DNA from: Perlabentimonas gracilis
GTDB taxonomy: Bacteria > Bacteroidota > Bacteroidia > Bacteroidales > Tenuifilaceae
Direction of reading: 5' to 3'
Length of the DNA stretch: 64,000 bases
Assembly: GCF_011174675.1 (NCBI RefSeq)
Contig: NZ_JAANIG010000009.1
Location: forward strand, 1-64,000
This document shows, one piece after another, positions 8,292-16,264 of this stretch. Below the pieces are notes generated by a model that saw only the letters and a list, made by a program, of their open reading frames with translations, did not search any database and had not been told where the DNA came from. Every line of letters begins with the position of its first letter. Position 1 is the first letter of the stretch. The translations under genes and the position numbers were made by a program.

Positions 8292-8336
8292 ACTCTGAAT
8301 GGTAACGTGTGCTGTATGTCAAATTGTATGTACAAC

Positions 8337-8372
8337 AAAAAACCACCTACCTCGCTAAGCGCTGTAAGTGGT
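8337..8372 (-). terminator. Hairpin terminator between tRNA remnant and GIY-YIG copy 1
   Basis: On the minus strand CCACTTAC pairs with GTAGGTGG (one G-U) and is followed by TTTTTT. The same hairpin recurs 422 and 844 bp further on (8759-8794 and 9181-9216); the last one directly follows the real tRNA-Met, where it would act as the tRNA terminator. Confidence 0.7.
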
Positions 8373-8384
8373 TGATTGCTAGTG

Positions 8385-8455
8385 TAGCGAGAGGTGGGCT
8401 TGAACCGCCGACCTTCCCGATTGCAAATCGGGACGCTCTAACCCCATGGGTCGCT
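8385..8455 (-). pseudogene. tRNA-like remnant, unit 2
   Basis: Same structure as the remnant at 7963-8033: T-arm, acceptor 3' strand and TGC anticodon arm are kept, the D-arm is lost. One T-arm base differs (C to T on the plus strand at about 8394), so this copy has begun to diverge. Confidence 0.7.
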
Positions 8456-8461
8456 GCTGGG

Positions 8462-8713
8462 TCATTTTCCCCCTGCTATAAGGCGTTCAATGTACTGCCT
8501 GCTTTTCATCCGCTTGATCTCGCGCTCACGCCTAAGGGCAGCCTCCTTGCAGTCAGGCTGTTGTGTCCACGCCACACGCCAGGGCCTATAGGGCTTGGTC
8601 GAGGGGGTTGCGCCCTCGTTATGGCGCTTAAGCCTAGCTGGCACGTCCTGGCAGCTGCCCACGTAGTAGCGCCCATTGAGCTCGCTTTCCAGAATGTAGG
8701 TGAAGTAGTTCAT
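8462..8713 (-). CDS. Small GIY-YIG nuclease-domain protein, copy 2
   Basis: 83 aa, identical in protein sequence to the copies at 8040-8291 and 8884-9135, with the same GIY (TYIL), YIG (YYVG), Arg and Glu positions. The upstream leader differs by a couple of bases from the other copies. See the 422-bp array entry for context. Confidence 0.85.
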   Translation of the reverse strand: MNYFTYILESELNGRYYVGSCQDVPARLKRHNEGATPSTKPYRPWRVAWTQQPDCKEAALRREREIKRMKSRQYIERLIAGGK

Positions 8714-8758
8714 TCTCTGAATAGTAACGTGTGCTGTATGTCAAATTGTATGTACAAC

Positions 8759-8794
8759 AAAAAACCACCTACCTCGCTAAGCGCTGTAAGTGGT
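8759..8794 (-). terminator. Hairpin terminator, unit 2
   Basis: Second copy of the CCACTTAC/GTAGGTGG hairpin with a T tract on the minus strand, lying between tRNA remnant 3 and GIY-YIG copy 2. Confidence 0.65.
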
Positions 8795-8806
8795 TGATTG
8801 TTAGAG

Positions 8807-8877
8807 TAGCGAGAGGCGGGCTTGAACCGCCGACCTTCCCGATTGCAAATCGGGACGCTCTAACCCCATGGGTCGCT
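8807..8877 (-). pseudogene. tRNA-like remnant, unit 3
   Basis: Third copy of the D-arm-less tRNA-like sequence with TGC anticodon arm and the tRNA-Met 3' end. It is separated from the next nuclease gene by the hairpin terminator. Confidence 0.7.
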
Positions 8878-8883
8878 GCTGGG

Positions 8884-9135
8884 TCATTTTCCCCCTGCTA
8901 TAAGGCGTTCAATGTACTGCCTGCTTTTCATCCGCTTGATCTCGCGCTCACGCCTAAGGGCAGCCTCCTTGCAGTCAGGCTGTTGTGTCCACGCCACACG
9001 CCAGGGCCTATAGGGCTTGGTCGAGGGGGTTGCGCCCTCGTTATGGCGCTTAAGCCTAGCTGGCACGTCCTGGCAGCTGCCCACGTAGTAGCGCCCATTG
9101 AGCTCGCTTTCCAGAATGTAGGTGAAGTAGTTCAT
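8884..9135 (-). CDS. Small GIY-YIG nuclease-domain protein, copy 3
   Basis: 83 aa, identical to copies 1 and 2. It is the copy nearest the intact tRNA-Met, lying about 90 bp downstream of it on the minus strand, beyond the hairpin terminator at 9181-9216. It could be read by read-through from the strong tRNA promoter or from its own undetected promoter. Confidence 0.85.
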   Translation of the reverse strand: MNYFTYILESELNGRYYVGSCQDVPARLKRHNEGATPSTKPYRPWRVAWTQQPDCKEAALRREREIKRMKSRQYIERLIAGGK

Positions 9136-9180
9136 ACTCTGAATAGTAACGTGTGCTGTATGTCAAATTGTATGTACAAC

Positions 9181-9216
9181 AAAAAACCACCTACCTCGCT
9201 AAGCGCTGTAAGTGGT
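9181..9216 (-). terminator. Hairpin terminator after tRNA-Met
   Basis: Same hairpin as at 8337-8372, 12 nt downstream of the tRNA-Met 3' end on the minus strand: CCACTTAC/GTAGGTGG followed by six T. Confidence 0.7.
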
Positions 9217-9228
9217 TGATTGCTAGTG

Positions 9229-9302
9229 TAGCGAGAGGCGGGCTTGAACCGCCGACCTCGTGATTATGAATCACGCGCTCTAACCAGCTGAGCTACCTCG
9301 CC
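9229..9302 (-). tRNA. tRNA-Met (anticodon CAT), elongator-like
   Basis: 74 nt. The acceptor GGCGAGG pairs with TCTCGCT (two G-U pairs), the D-arm is GCTC AGCTGGTTA GAGC, the anticodon stem CGTGA/TCACG encloses TTCATAA (CAT), the T-arm is GGCGG TTCAAGC CCGCC and the discriminator A. CCA is not encoded. The first base pair and body look like elongator Met; tRNA-Ile with a modified CAT cannot be strictly excluded. It is the intact head of the 422-bp array. Confidence 0.92.
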
Positions 9303-9317
9303 ATCAAATTTGCGGGG

Positions 9318-9348
9318 CAAAAGTATGAAATATTTTTTATCTCCCAAA
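9318..9348 (-). promoter_or_regulatory. Bacteroidota-type promoter of tRNA-Met
   Basis: On the minus strand TTTG (9348-9345), a 19-nt spacer, then TACTTTTG (9325-9318) match the -33/-7 consensus TTTG-N19-TAnnTTTG exactly. The expected start point near 9312 is about 10 nt before the tRNA. Confidence 0.85.
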
Positions 9349-9555
9349 CGTTTAAGTGAAAAAATAAACCATTGAATTTTCTGGCATACTTTGTTCTTTC
9401 TTGGTTGTTATTAACACACAACCTTTTGAGATGTTAATAAAAAATAGAACTACGATATAAATTTTAGCAAAAAATAGCCTATATTGCAGAAAGGATGAAT
9501 TGAAATAATTGATTGTTTCCACTTGTTGCTGGGAGCTTTTCGTAATTGCAGAGAT

Positions 9556-9957
9556 ATGGAAAATGTAGATGTGAATAACAAAATTGAGCTTGAGTTTACC
9601 CTTAACACCTCGCAAAATATTCTTTTCAATAGGTTAAGCACACCCTCTGGTTTATCGGAGTGGTTTGCCGACGATGTTAATCTTAATGGAGATATTTTCA
9701 CCTTTATTTGGGACAACTCCGAGAGCCAAGCGCAGATGGTGCATAAAAAGGAGAATAAGAGCATTAGGTTCCGTTGGATTGATGATGGCACGCCAATAGA
9801 CGAGGAGGCCTACTTCGAATTCCGAATTTCCCCCGATGAGATTACCGGAGGTGTTGCTTTATACGTAACAGAACAGCTGGTTGATAACGATTTGGAAGAT
9901 GCCATCTCGCTTTGGAACTGCCAAATTGCTGAACTCAAACGTATTCTTGGTATATAG
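9556..9957 (+). CDS. START-like domain protein
   Basis: 133 aa. The sequence has the helix-grip layout of small Bacteroidota START-like/AHSA1-related proteins: FTLNTSQNILFNRLSTPSGLSEWFADDV at the N-terminus, central beta strands (FTFIWDNSESQAQMV, SIRFRWIDD) and a long C-terminal helix ending WNCQIAELKRILGI. A hydrophobic ligand pocket is usual for the fold; the ligand is unknown. ATG 9556 is chosen because the domain starts there. It lies alone, upstream of the permease gene. Confidence 0.8.
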   Translation: MENVDVNNKIELEFTLNTSQNILFNRLSTPSGLSEWFADDVNLNGDIFTFIWDNSESQAQMVHKKENKSIRFRWIDDGTPIDEEAYFEFRISPDEITGGVALYVTEQLVDNDLEDAISLWNCQIAELKRILGI

Positions 9958-10046
9958 CCCAGCTGCACTGTCTATAGCTATACACGCGCAGTGTATCGAT
10001 TTGCCGATGCATTGCGTTTGTTTTTTATTATTTAGCTTATCAAATC

Positions 10047-10075
10047 TTGGTTTACACTCAATTTTCCTATTTTTG
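10047..10075 (+). promoter_or_regulatory. Predicted promoter of the LptF/G-type permease gene
   Basis: TTG at 10047-10049, a spacer of 18 nt and TATTTTTG at 10068-10075 fit the Bacteroidota -33/-7 pattern; transcription would begin about 15-20 nt before the GTG at 10099. Confidence 0.6.
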
Positions 10076-10098
10076 CCAACAGTTTAATCGTTGTTAAA

Positions 10099-11565
10099 GT
10101 GAAAAAGCTGCATTGGTTCATTCTCCGATCCTACCTAGGGCCTATGGTCATGACTTTCTTTATCGTCATGTTCATACTGCTAATGCAGTTTTTATGGAAA
10201 TATATCGACGATCTGGTGGGGAAAGGGCTCGACGTTCACGTGATTGCAGAGCTGCTTCTGTATGCCTCCGCTAGCCTTGTGCCAATGGCTCTTCCATTAT
10301 CTACCCTGCTGGCTTCCCTTATGACGCTCGGAAACCTAGGCGAGAACAACGAGCTGCTTGCCATGAAGTCGGCAGGTATCTCTTTACCCCGTATTATGCG
10401 TCCGCTAATTGTTGTTACTGTGGTTATCTCCATGGGGGCCTTTTTCTTCTCCAACAATGTTTTGCCCTATACAAACCTAAAGATGAGTACGCTCATTTGG
10501 GATGTCCGTCAACAGCGTCCAGAGCTACAAATTAGGGTAGGCGTTTTTAATGATGATATTGAGGGGTATAGTATAAAAATTGCTGATAGGGATCCCAAGA
10601 CTAGCCTCATGCGGAATGTGTTGATATACGATCACCGATCGAAAGAGGGCAACCTAATGGTTACCGTTGCCGACTCGGGATATATGCATATTACCAACGA
10701 TGAGAAGTATATGGTGATAACCCTCTACAATGGTTATACATACGAAGAATTGCTCGAGAGTCGTGCCGTTAGGCGAACCGATAACAGGAAATTTCCCGCA
10801 CGTAGGAATTCGTTCGATGAGCAGGTGGTTCTGCTCGAACTTCAAGGATTTGGTTTGGAACGGAGTGGAGACGACCTGTTTAAAAGTAGCTTTCATGCGC
10901 TTAATCTAACCCAACTATCAGCAGCTCGCGACTCGCTGAGTGCCGAGATTGAGAAGCGTAAGGAAACAGCGATTAATAATCTATTAAAACACTCCCTATT
11001 TCAGAATCCATTTCATCTGTCGCGTGATAGCTCTGCAATTGTAACCTATACCTTCGATAAGGACTCACTTTTTAACCGATTGCCCCCCAATGTGCAGGAG
11101 ACTACATTGGCCAGAGCCATTTCATCGGCTCGTGCAGCTAAGAGTTCTGTTAGTACAGCTGCAACCGATTTAAATAATCGGAGTAAGCATATGGTAAGGC
11201 ATACCATTGAGTGGCATCGAAAATTTGCACTGTCCTTTGCCTGCTTTGTATTCTTTTTTATTGGTGCACCACTTGGTGCAATTATCCGAAAGGGTGGCTT
11301 GGGTATGCCCGTGGTGGTGTCGGTGCTGTTCTTTGTGGTGTACTACGTAATATCGTTATCGGGCGAAAAATTTGCTCGTGAGCTTATTTGGGATCCTCAC
11401 CTAGGGATGTGGGTTTCATCGTTCATCCTTTTACCGCTGGGCGTTTTCCTTTCGTACAAAGCAACCACCGACTCAGTAATTATGAATGCCGATTTTTATA
11501 TCAATGCATTCAAAAAGTTTATTTCCTTCAATAGGAAAGCTAGGCAGTTTTTCAAGCAGTCATAG
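10099..11565 (+). CDS. LptF/LptG family permease (lipopolysaccharide export)
   Basis: 488 aa. Three N-terminal membrane helices (SYLGPMVMTFFIVMFILLMQF, LLLYASASLVPMALPLSTLL, a third near VVTVVISMGAFFF) carry the YjgP/YjgQ signature, followed by a periplasmic beta-jellyroll region (about 120-380) and three C-terminal helices (FALSFACFVFFFIGAPLGAIIRKGG, VVSVLFFVVYYVISL). With LptB, these proteins extract LPS from the inner membrane. At 488 aa it is longer than the usual 360, with the extra residues in the periplasmic part, as often seen in Bacteroidota. The start is GTG. It is joined directly to the next gene. Confidence 0.9.
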   Translation: MKKLHWFILRSYLGPMVMTFFIVMFILLMQFLWKYIDDLVGKGLDVHVIAELLLYASASLVPMALPLSTLLASLMTLGNLGENNELLAMKSAGISLPRIMRPLIVVTVVISMGAFFFSNNVLPYTNLKMSTLIWDVRQQRPELQIRVGVFNDDIEGYSIKIADRDPKTSLMRNVLIYDHRSKEGNLMVTVADSGYMHITNDEKYMVITLYNGYTYEELLESRAVRRTDNRKFPARRNSFDEQVVLLELQGFGLERSGDDLFKSSFHALNLTQLSAARDSLSAEIEKRKETAINNLLKHSLFQNPFHLSRDSSAIVTYTFDKDSLFNRLPPNVQETTLARAISSARAAKSSVSTAATDLNNRSKHMVRHTIEWHRKFALSFACFVFFFIGAPLGAIIRKGGLGMPVVVSVLFFVVYYVISLSGEKFARELIWDPHLGMWVSSFILLPLGVFLSYKATTDSVIMNADFYINAFKKFISFNRKARQFFKQS

Positions 11566-12780
11566 ATGAGAATACTTATTTTAGCCAATAAGATTCCCTT
11601 TCCGCCCCGAGATGGCGGCGCTCTCGCAACCCATAACATGATGGTAGGCCTAGCCAAGGCTGGGGCACAAATTACCCTGCTGGCTATGCGTACACCAAAG
11701 CATCCGGGCATATCAGGGGGGGGGATGGAAGGAGCGCAAGAACCCATAGAGATAAAGGTTGTTGATGTTAATACAAGAGTATCACCAGTTAAGGCTTTGG
11801 TTAACCTTCTGTTTTCCCGTAAACCATACAATGCGCAGCGGTTTGTGTCGAAGAAGTTTGCTAGCACTATTGCGCAAACCCTCACCCAGAACCAATTTGA
11901 TTTGGTGCAGCTCGAAGGGCTTTACCTAGCACCCTATATCAATCTGATTCGCAAGCATTTTGGCGGCCCAATAGCATTGCGAGCCCATAACGTGGAGTGG
12001 GAGATATGGCATAGGGCTTCGCAAAATCAATCGAATCCGATTAAGCGTTGGTATTTTTCCAACTTGGCTAAACGCATAAGGAAAATGGAGCAGCATGCAT
12101 TAAAGCATATCGACTGGTTGATTCCCATAACAGCTCGTGATGCTCAAATGCTTCAGCAAATGGGTTTTCAGGGAAAGGTGTTTGTTAGCCAGGTGGGCTA
12201 CGATTTAAGCCTTGCTGCCGATAATGGTGAAAACTCCAATTTTGAGCATCCCTCAATTTTTCACATTGGTGGATTGGATTGGCTACCCAACCAGGAGGGT
12301 ATCATATGGTTTCTGAAGCATTGTTGGCCACTTATTCAAGCAAAGTTCCCCAACACCCGATTTTACATTGCAGGCCGAAATGCTCCCCAATTGCTCGTAA
12401 AACAAATACTTGAGCACCCCAACGTGATTTATAGTGGCGAGGTTCCCAGCGCAATAGAGTTTATAAGGTCGAAAGGAATTATGGTGGTGCCAATACTAAC
12501 AGGTAGCGGAATGCGCGTTAAAATTGTTGAGGGCATGGCGCTTGGTAAGGCCATCATAAGCACCACCATTGGGGCGGAGGGTATTGATGCCCACAACGGA
12601 AAGCAGATACTAATTGCCGACTCGCCAGACGATTTTGTAGTTGCCCTTGAGAAGCTATTGCACAGCAAGCAAAGCATAGTTGACATGGGAGCGCGAGCAA
12701 AGGCCTATGCTCAATCGCATTTTGATAATAATAACCTTACGAACCAGCTTCTAAATTTTTTCATCAAGAATATTCAATAA
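11566..12780 (+). CDS. Glycosyltransferase family 4-like (GT-B)
   Basis: 404 aa. N-terminal MRILILANKIPFPPRDGGALATHNMM is the acceptor-domain start. The C-terminal donor domain has HIGGLDWLPNQEG and the GT4-type block VVPILTGSGMRVKIVEGMALGKAIIST with the phosphate-contacting E-x7-E region. It probably adds a sugar to a surface glycan. ATG follows immediately on the stop of the permease gene, suggesting an envelope operon. A run of nine G (11716-11724) lies inside codons 51-53 (GGG), in a variable loop, so slippage there would cut the protein off early. Confidence 0.88.
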   Translation: MRILILANKIPFPPRDGGALATHNMMVGLAKAGAQITLLAMRTPKHPGISGGGMEGAQEPIEIKVVDVNTRVSPVKALVNLLFSRKPYNAQRFVSKKFASTIAQTLTQNQFDLVQLEGLYLAPYINLIRKHFGGPIALRAHNVEWEIWHRASQNQSNPIKRWYFSNLAKRIRKMEQHALKHIDWLIPITARDAQMLQQMGFQGKVFVSQVGYDLSLAADNGENSNFEHPSIFHIGGLDWLPNQEGIIWFLKHCWPLIQAKFPNTRFYIAGRNAPQLLVKQILEHPNVIYSGEVPSAIEFIRSKGIMVVPILTGSGMRVKIVEGMALGKAIISTTIGAEGIDAHNGKQILIADSPDDFVVALEKLLHSKQSIVDMGARAKAYAQSHFDNNNLTNQLLNFFIKNIQ

Positions 12781-12845
12781 TAGGTTGTTAAGCATCTGCG
12801 CTAAACATTCGTTAGGGCTAACGCTGAAATGGTAATTCTTTTTAG

Positions 12846-12853
12846 TAATTTTG
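12846..12853 (+). promoter_or_regulatory. -7 element TAATTTTG
   Basis: It matches TAnnTTTG 20 nt before the GTG start of the GT2 gene. No clear -33 TTTG is seen at the right distance, so this is only a partial promoter call. Confidence 0.4.
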
Positions 12854-12873
12854 CGGAAAATAAATAAGGCGAG

Positions 12874-14037
12874 GTGTCAATTCTTTTCTTTATTTCCGTA
12901 TTACTCCTGTTTCACTCGTACATCTTGTACCCTATCCTTTTGTGGCTGTTTGCAAGTAACAAAAGGCTCAACTATCAGCACTATACCCTTGATGATGATC
13001 TGCCCAGGGTGACAGTCGTTATGGCAGCACACAACGAGGAATCAGTAATTGAGTCGAAGATTATGAGTGTGCTCGCCACCGATTACCCCCTCGATAGGAT
13101 TGAACTTATTGTTGGGTCCGATTGCTCCACCGATAGTACCCTCGCAATACTTAAAAACTTAGCCAGTAAGTTCCCTCAGGTAACCATTGTTGAGTTTGAA
13201 GAGAGACAAGGGAAAATTGCAATTATTAATCATCTTGTATCCATAGCTAATGCTCCTGTTATTATATCAACCGATGCCAACGTGATGTTTAACCCCACCA
13301 CAATTTACGAGCTAGCAAAGTATTTTAAAGACCCAGAGATTGGCCTTGTGGACTCGCGGATGGTGAATAAAGGGTTGAGCAAAACGGGTATTTCCGTTCA
13401 GGAGAGTACCTATATTACCCATGAGGTGATGATAAAGCATCGCGAGGGATTATTGTGGGGAACTATGATTGGCCCCTTTGGTGGGTGCTATGCTATTCGT
13501 AAAGAGGTATTCTGCTCGCCCCCAAACAACTTTTTGGTAGATGATTTTTACATCAACATGAAGGTTATTGAACAGGGCAAAAAGTGCATAAACAACCTGA
13601 GCGCCTTGGCTACCGAGGATGTCTCCAACGAGTTGAAGGAGGAGTTTCGGCGGAAAGTTCGGATAGGAACGGGGAATTTCCAAAATCTTAAGCAGTTTGC
13701 AGGGATGCTTTGGCCTCTCTCAAGGCCAGTTGCATTTTCATTTTTTTCGCACAAGGTTATTCGGTGGTTTGGTCCCATACTACTGCTACTTATTTTGGTT
13801 AGCACCATCACGCTATCATTTAGGAGTGTTTATTTCCATGGAGTGCTTGTTGTAATTATTGCAGCGCTAGCCATTCCTCTTGTCGATTTTATTTTGAAAT
13901 CCATTAGGATACACATATCACCACTACGTTTTGTAACCCATTTTTTTAGTATGAACTTGGCTCTACTGGTAGGGCTTATTAAATATTTTAAAGGAGTAAA
14001 AAGCAATGTTTGGCAACCAACCCAGCGAAATCAGTAA
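12874..14037 (+). CDS. Membrane glycosyltransferase family 2
   Basis: 387 aa. An N-terminal membrane helix, then a GT-A domain: [18 protein letters not shown], the DxD-like STDANVMF, the acceptor-side [21 protein letters not shown] (an R-x-x-R-x-G variant of the QxxRW motif of processive GT2 enzymes). Two or three C-terminal membrane helices follow ([31 protein letters not shown]). It resembles hyaluronan/cellulose-synthase-like enzymes that polymerise or transfer sugars at the inner membrane. The GTG start follows a -7 box. The last 32 nt overlap the start of ribBA. Confidence 0.85.
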   Translation: MSILFFISVLLLFHSYILYPILLWLFASNKRLNYQHYTLDDDLPRVTVVMAAHNEESVIESKIMSVLATDYPLDRIELIVGSDCSTDSTLAILKNLASKFPQVTIVEFEERQGKIAIINHLVSIANAPVIISTDANVMFNPTTIYELAKYFKDPEIGLVDSRMVNKGLSKTGISVQESTYITHEVMIKHREGLLWGTMIGPFGGCYAIRKEVFCSPPNNFLVDDFYINMKVIEQGKKCINNLSALATEDVSNELKEEFRRKVRIGTGNFQNLKQFAGMLWPLSRPVAFSFFSHKVIRWFGPILLLLILVSTITLSFRSVYFHGVLVVIIAALAIPLVDFILKSIRIHISPLRFVTHFFSMNLALLVGLIKYFKGVKSNVWQPTQRNQ

Positions 14038-15268
14038 GTTAAATACCATTGATGAGGCAATTGCCGATATCAAAGCAGGTAAAATCATTATTGTTGTAGA
14101 TGATGAAGATAGGGAGAATGAAGGCGATTTTGTAGCCGCAGCAGAGCTCATAACGCCCGAGATTGTTAACTTTATGGCTAAGCATGGCCGTGGCCTTATA
14201 TGTGCCCCCCTTTCGGAGGAGCGATGCAAGGAGCTCGATCTCGATTTGATGGTAGGCACCAATACAGCACTACACCAAACCCCATTCACCGTTTCGGTCG
14301 ATCTTATTGGGCAGGGATGTACCACTGGGATATCTGCATCCGATAGGGCGAAAACTCTAAAAGCATTGGTTGACCCTAATACCAAGCCTGAGGATCTAGC
14401 CCGGCCGGGTCACATTTTCCCACTGAAAGCTCGCGAAAAAGGGGTGCTGCGTCGTGCTGGACACACCGAGGCTGTGGTAGATTTATCCCGTTTGGCTGGG
14501 TTAAGCGCAGGTGGGGTGCTGGTTGAAATAATGAACGATGATGGCACTATGGCCCGCTTGCCTCAGCTTTTAGAGATTGCCCAAAAGTTTGATCTTAAAA
14601 TCATATCAATTCAAGATCTGATTGCTTATCGCCTAAAGCTCGAAAGTTTAGTGGAAGTTGGCAAGCGGGTACAACTACCCACTGCCCATGGCAAGTTTGA
14701 GGCTGTTGCCTTTAGGCAAAAGTATCAGAATATTGAGCATATAGCCTTGGTTAAGGGAACCTGGGAACCCGACGAACCCATATTGGTAAGAATGCACTCT
14801 TCATGCGTAACAGGCGATATTTTCCACTCCAACCGATGCGATTGTGGAACCCAGCTGCATATGGCCATGGAGATGATAGAGAAGGCTGGCAAGGGAGTTC
14901 TAGTATACTTAAACCAAGAGGGTAGAGGTATAGGCCTTTTCAACAAGATTCATGCCTACAAGCTACAGGAAGAGGGACTCGATACCGTTGAAGCGAATGT
15001 TGAGCTGGGGTACCTACCCGATGAGCGCGATTATGGAGTGGGGGCAAGTATCCTACGCGAGTTAGGCGTTGGTAAGATGCGCCTCATGACCAACAACCCA
15101 ATTAAGCGCAAGGGTTTGGAAGGTTACGGACTCGAGGTGGTAGAAAATGTGCCCATTGAGGTTCCTCCCATCGATGATAACGAGTTTTATATGCGCACAA
15201 AGCGCGATAAAATGGGGCATCATCTGATTTTGCTTCCCCCTTTTAAACCAAGTACCGATACAAAGTAG
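14006..15268 (+). CDS. ribBA: Bifunctional 3,4-dihydroxy-2-butanone-4-phosphate synthase / GTP cyclohydrolase II
   Basis: 420 aa fusion for the two entry reactions of riboflavin synthesis. RibB part about 1-210: [11 protein letters not shown] and [14 protein letters not shown]. RibA part about 211-410: [21 protein letters not shown] with the three zinc Cys, then [22 protein letters not shown] and the C-terminal [10 protein letters not shown]. All catalytic blocks are present, so both activities are expected. Its start lies inside the end of the GT2 gene and it is followed closely by fmt. No FMN riboswitch is evident upstream because coding sequence fills the space. Confidence 0.96.
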   Translation: MFGNQPSEISKLNTIDEAIADIKAGKIIIVVDDEDRENEGDFVAAAELITPEIVNFMAKHGRGLICAPLSEERCKELDLDLMVGTNTALHQTPFTVSVDLIGQGCTTGISASDRAKTLKALVDPNTKPEDLARPGHIFPLKAREKGVLRRAGHTEAVVDLSRLAGLSAGGVLVEIMNDDGTMARLPQLLEIAQKFDLKIISIQDLIAYRLKLESLVEVGKRVQLPTAHGKFEAVAFRQKYQNIEHIALVKGTWEPDEPILVRMHSSCVTGDIFHSNRCDCGTQLHMAMEMIEKAGKGVLVYLNQEGRGIGLFNKIHAYKLQEEGLDTVEANVELGYLPDERDYGVGASILRELGVGKMRLMTNNPIKRKGLEGYGLEVVENVPIEVPPIDDNEFYMRTKRDKMGHHLILLPPFKPSTDTK

Positions 15269-15275
15269 TATTGTG

Positions 15276-16253
15276 ATGACACACGATGCCCAAAAGTTGA
15301 GAATACTATATATGGGAACCCCAGAATTTGCCGTGGAGCCCCTTAGGTTGCTAAATCAAGAGGGTTACACCATCGTGGGGGTGGTAACTGTTCCCGATAA
15401 ACCAGCGGGTAGAGGGCAAAAGCTTCAGCAGTCGGCTGTAAAGCAGTATGCCCAAAGCTGTGGCTTACCCATATTTCAACCCGAGAGGCTTAAGGATCCT
15501 CAGTTTATTGATGAAGTGAAATCACTAAACCCCGATTTGGCCATTGTTGTGGCCTTTAGGATGCTGCCCGAGGTTTTATTGAGAATTCCTCGGTTTGGTA
15601 CTTTCAACCTACACGCATCGTTACTGCCCAACTATCGTGGTGCTGCTCCCATAAACTGGGCGCTAATTAATGGCGATAAATCAACCGGTGTTACTACCTT
15701 TTTTATCGACAAGGAGATAGATACCGGAAATATTCTGTTACAGCGCGAAATAGCTATTGGTAGTAATGACACAGCAGGCGAACTCCACGATAATCTTATG
15801 GTAGTTGGTGCACATTTGGTGACGGAAACGGTTAGGGCAATTGCATCCGCAGAGGTAAAACCAACCCCACAGCAAAACCTTTTAGCCTCAATTGAGACAG
15901 TTAGCTCTGCCCCAAAACTTTTTAAGAATACTACCCGGATTGATTGGTCAAGATCGGCAGAAAAGGTGCATAACTTTATTCGAGGGCTAAGCCCATACCC
16001 CGCTGCATGGTGTGAACTTATAGGTACAAATAGCGATGCGGTGGGTGTAAAGATTTTCCGTAGCGAGATAAGCGAAAACGATAAACCCTCCGAGTCAGGT
16101 AAAATTTTCACCGATGGCAAAACATACCTGGAGGTTGGTTGTGGAGCAGGAAGGATCAGGTTGCTTGAACTGCAGCTTGCAGGTAAACGCAAATTATCCG
16201 TAACCGATTTCCTTAAAGGATATCGGGATGTTGAGCAATCGGTTTTTAAGTAG
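15276..16253 (+). CDS. fmt: Methionyl-tRNA formyltransferase
   Basis: 325 aa, normal for Fmt, which formylates initiator Met-tRNA from 10-formyl-THF. N-terminal RILYMGTPEFAVEPL, the formyl-transfer motif HASLLPNYRGAAPINWALINGD (catalytic N/H/D network) and the C-terminal OB-like domain (WSRSAEKVHNFIRGLSPYPAAW) are all present. ATG 15276 is preferred over the GTG one codon earlier. It follows ribBA by 7 nt. Confidence 0.96.
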   Translation: MTHDAQKLRILYMGTPEFAVEPLRLLNQEGYTIVGVVTVPDKPAGRGQKLQQSAVKQYAQSCGLPIFQPERLKDPQFIDEVKSLNPDLAIVVAFRMLPEVLLRIPRFGTFNLHASLLPNYRGAAPINWALINGDKSTGVTTFFIDKEIDTGNILLQREIAIGSNDTAGELHDNLMVVGAHLVTETVRAIASAEVKPTPQQNLLASIETVSSAPKLFKNTTRIDWSRSAEKVHNFIRGLSPYPAAWCELIGTNSDAVGVKIFRSEISENDKPSESGKIFTDGKTYLEVGCGAGRIRLLELQLAGKRKLSVTDFLKGYRDVEQSVFK

Positions 16254-16264
16254 TTTCCCTTGTA

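Larger units (their letters stand above)
7963..9228 (-). repeat. Three 422-bp tandem units: GIY-YIG gene plus tRNA 3' half
   Basis: The same sequence recurs with an exact 422-bp step: the tRNA 3' end at 7963, 8385 and 8807, and finally the true tRNA-Met at 9229. The units differ by only a few substitutions (for example gaggTggg at about 8394 and ttagAgtag at about 8801), which implies recent amplification or ongoing homogenisation. Read on the minus strand, each unit is terminator hairpin, GIY-YIG reading frame, broken tRNA D-arm, intact anticodon arm with a TGC triplet, then T-arm and acceptor 3' strand identical to tRNA-Met. The boundary therefore falls at a tRNA 3' end, as in attachment-site duplications. 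Confidence 0.9.

Noticed and set aside
7911-9219. Three plus-strand reading frames of 150-160 codons starting with ARGGLEPPTF-type sequence
   Set aside because: They run antisense to the GIY-YIG genes and tRNA remnants; the ARGGLEPPTF-type start is a well-known artefact of translating the complement of a tRNA T-arm region.
9352-9791. Minus-strand frames upstream of the START-like gene
   Set aside because: They overlap the tRNA-Met promoter and the START-like gene antisense, have no domain, and biased AT-rich composition.
14006-14037. Frameshift or fusion between the GT2 gene and ribBA
   Set aside because: The 32-nt overlap is in different frames and both proteins have complete ends, so it is an ordinary gene overlap.
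12874-14037. Cellulose or hyaluronan synthase assignment
   Set aside because: The GT2 fold and membrane helices fit a broad group; no PilZ, partner or full QxxRW motif is present to support a specific polymer.
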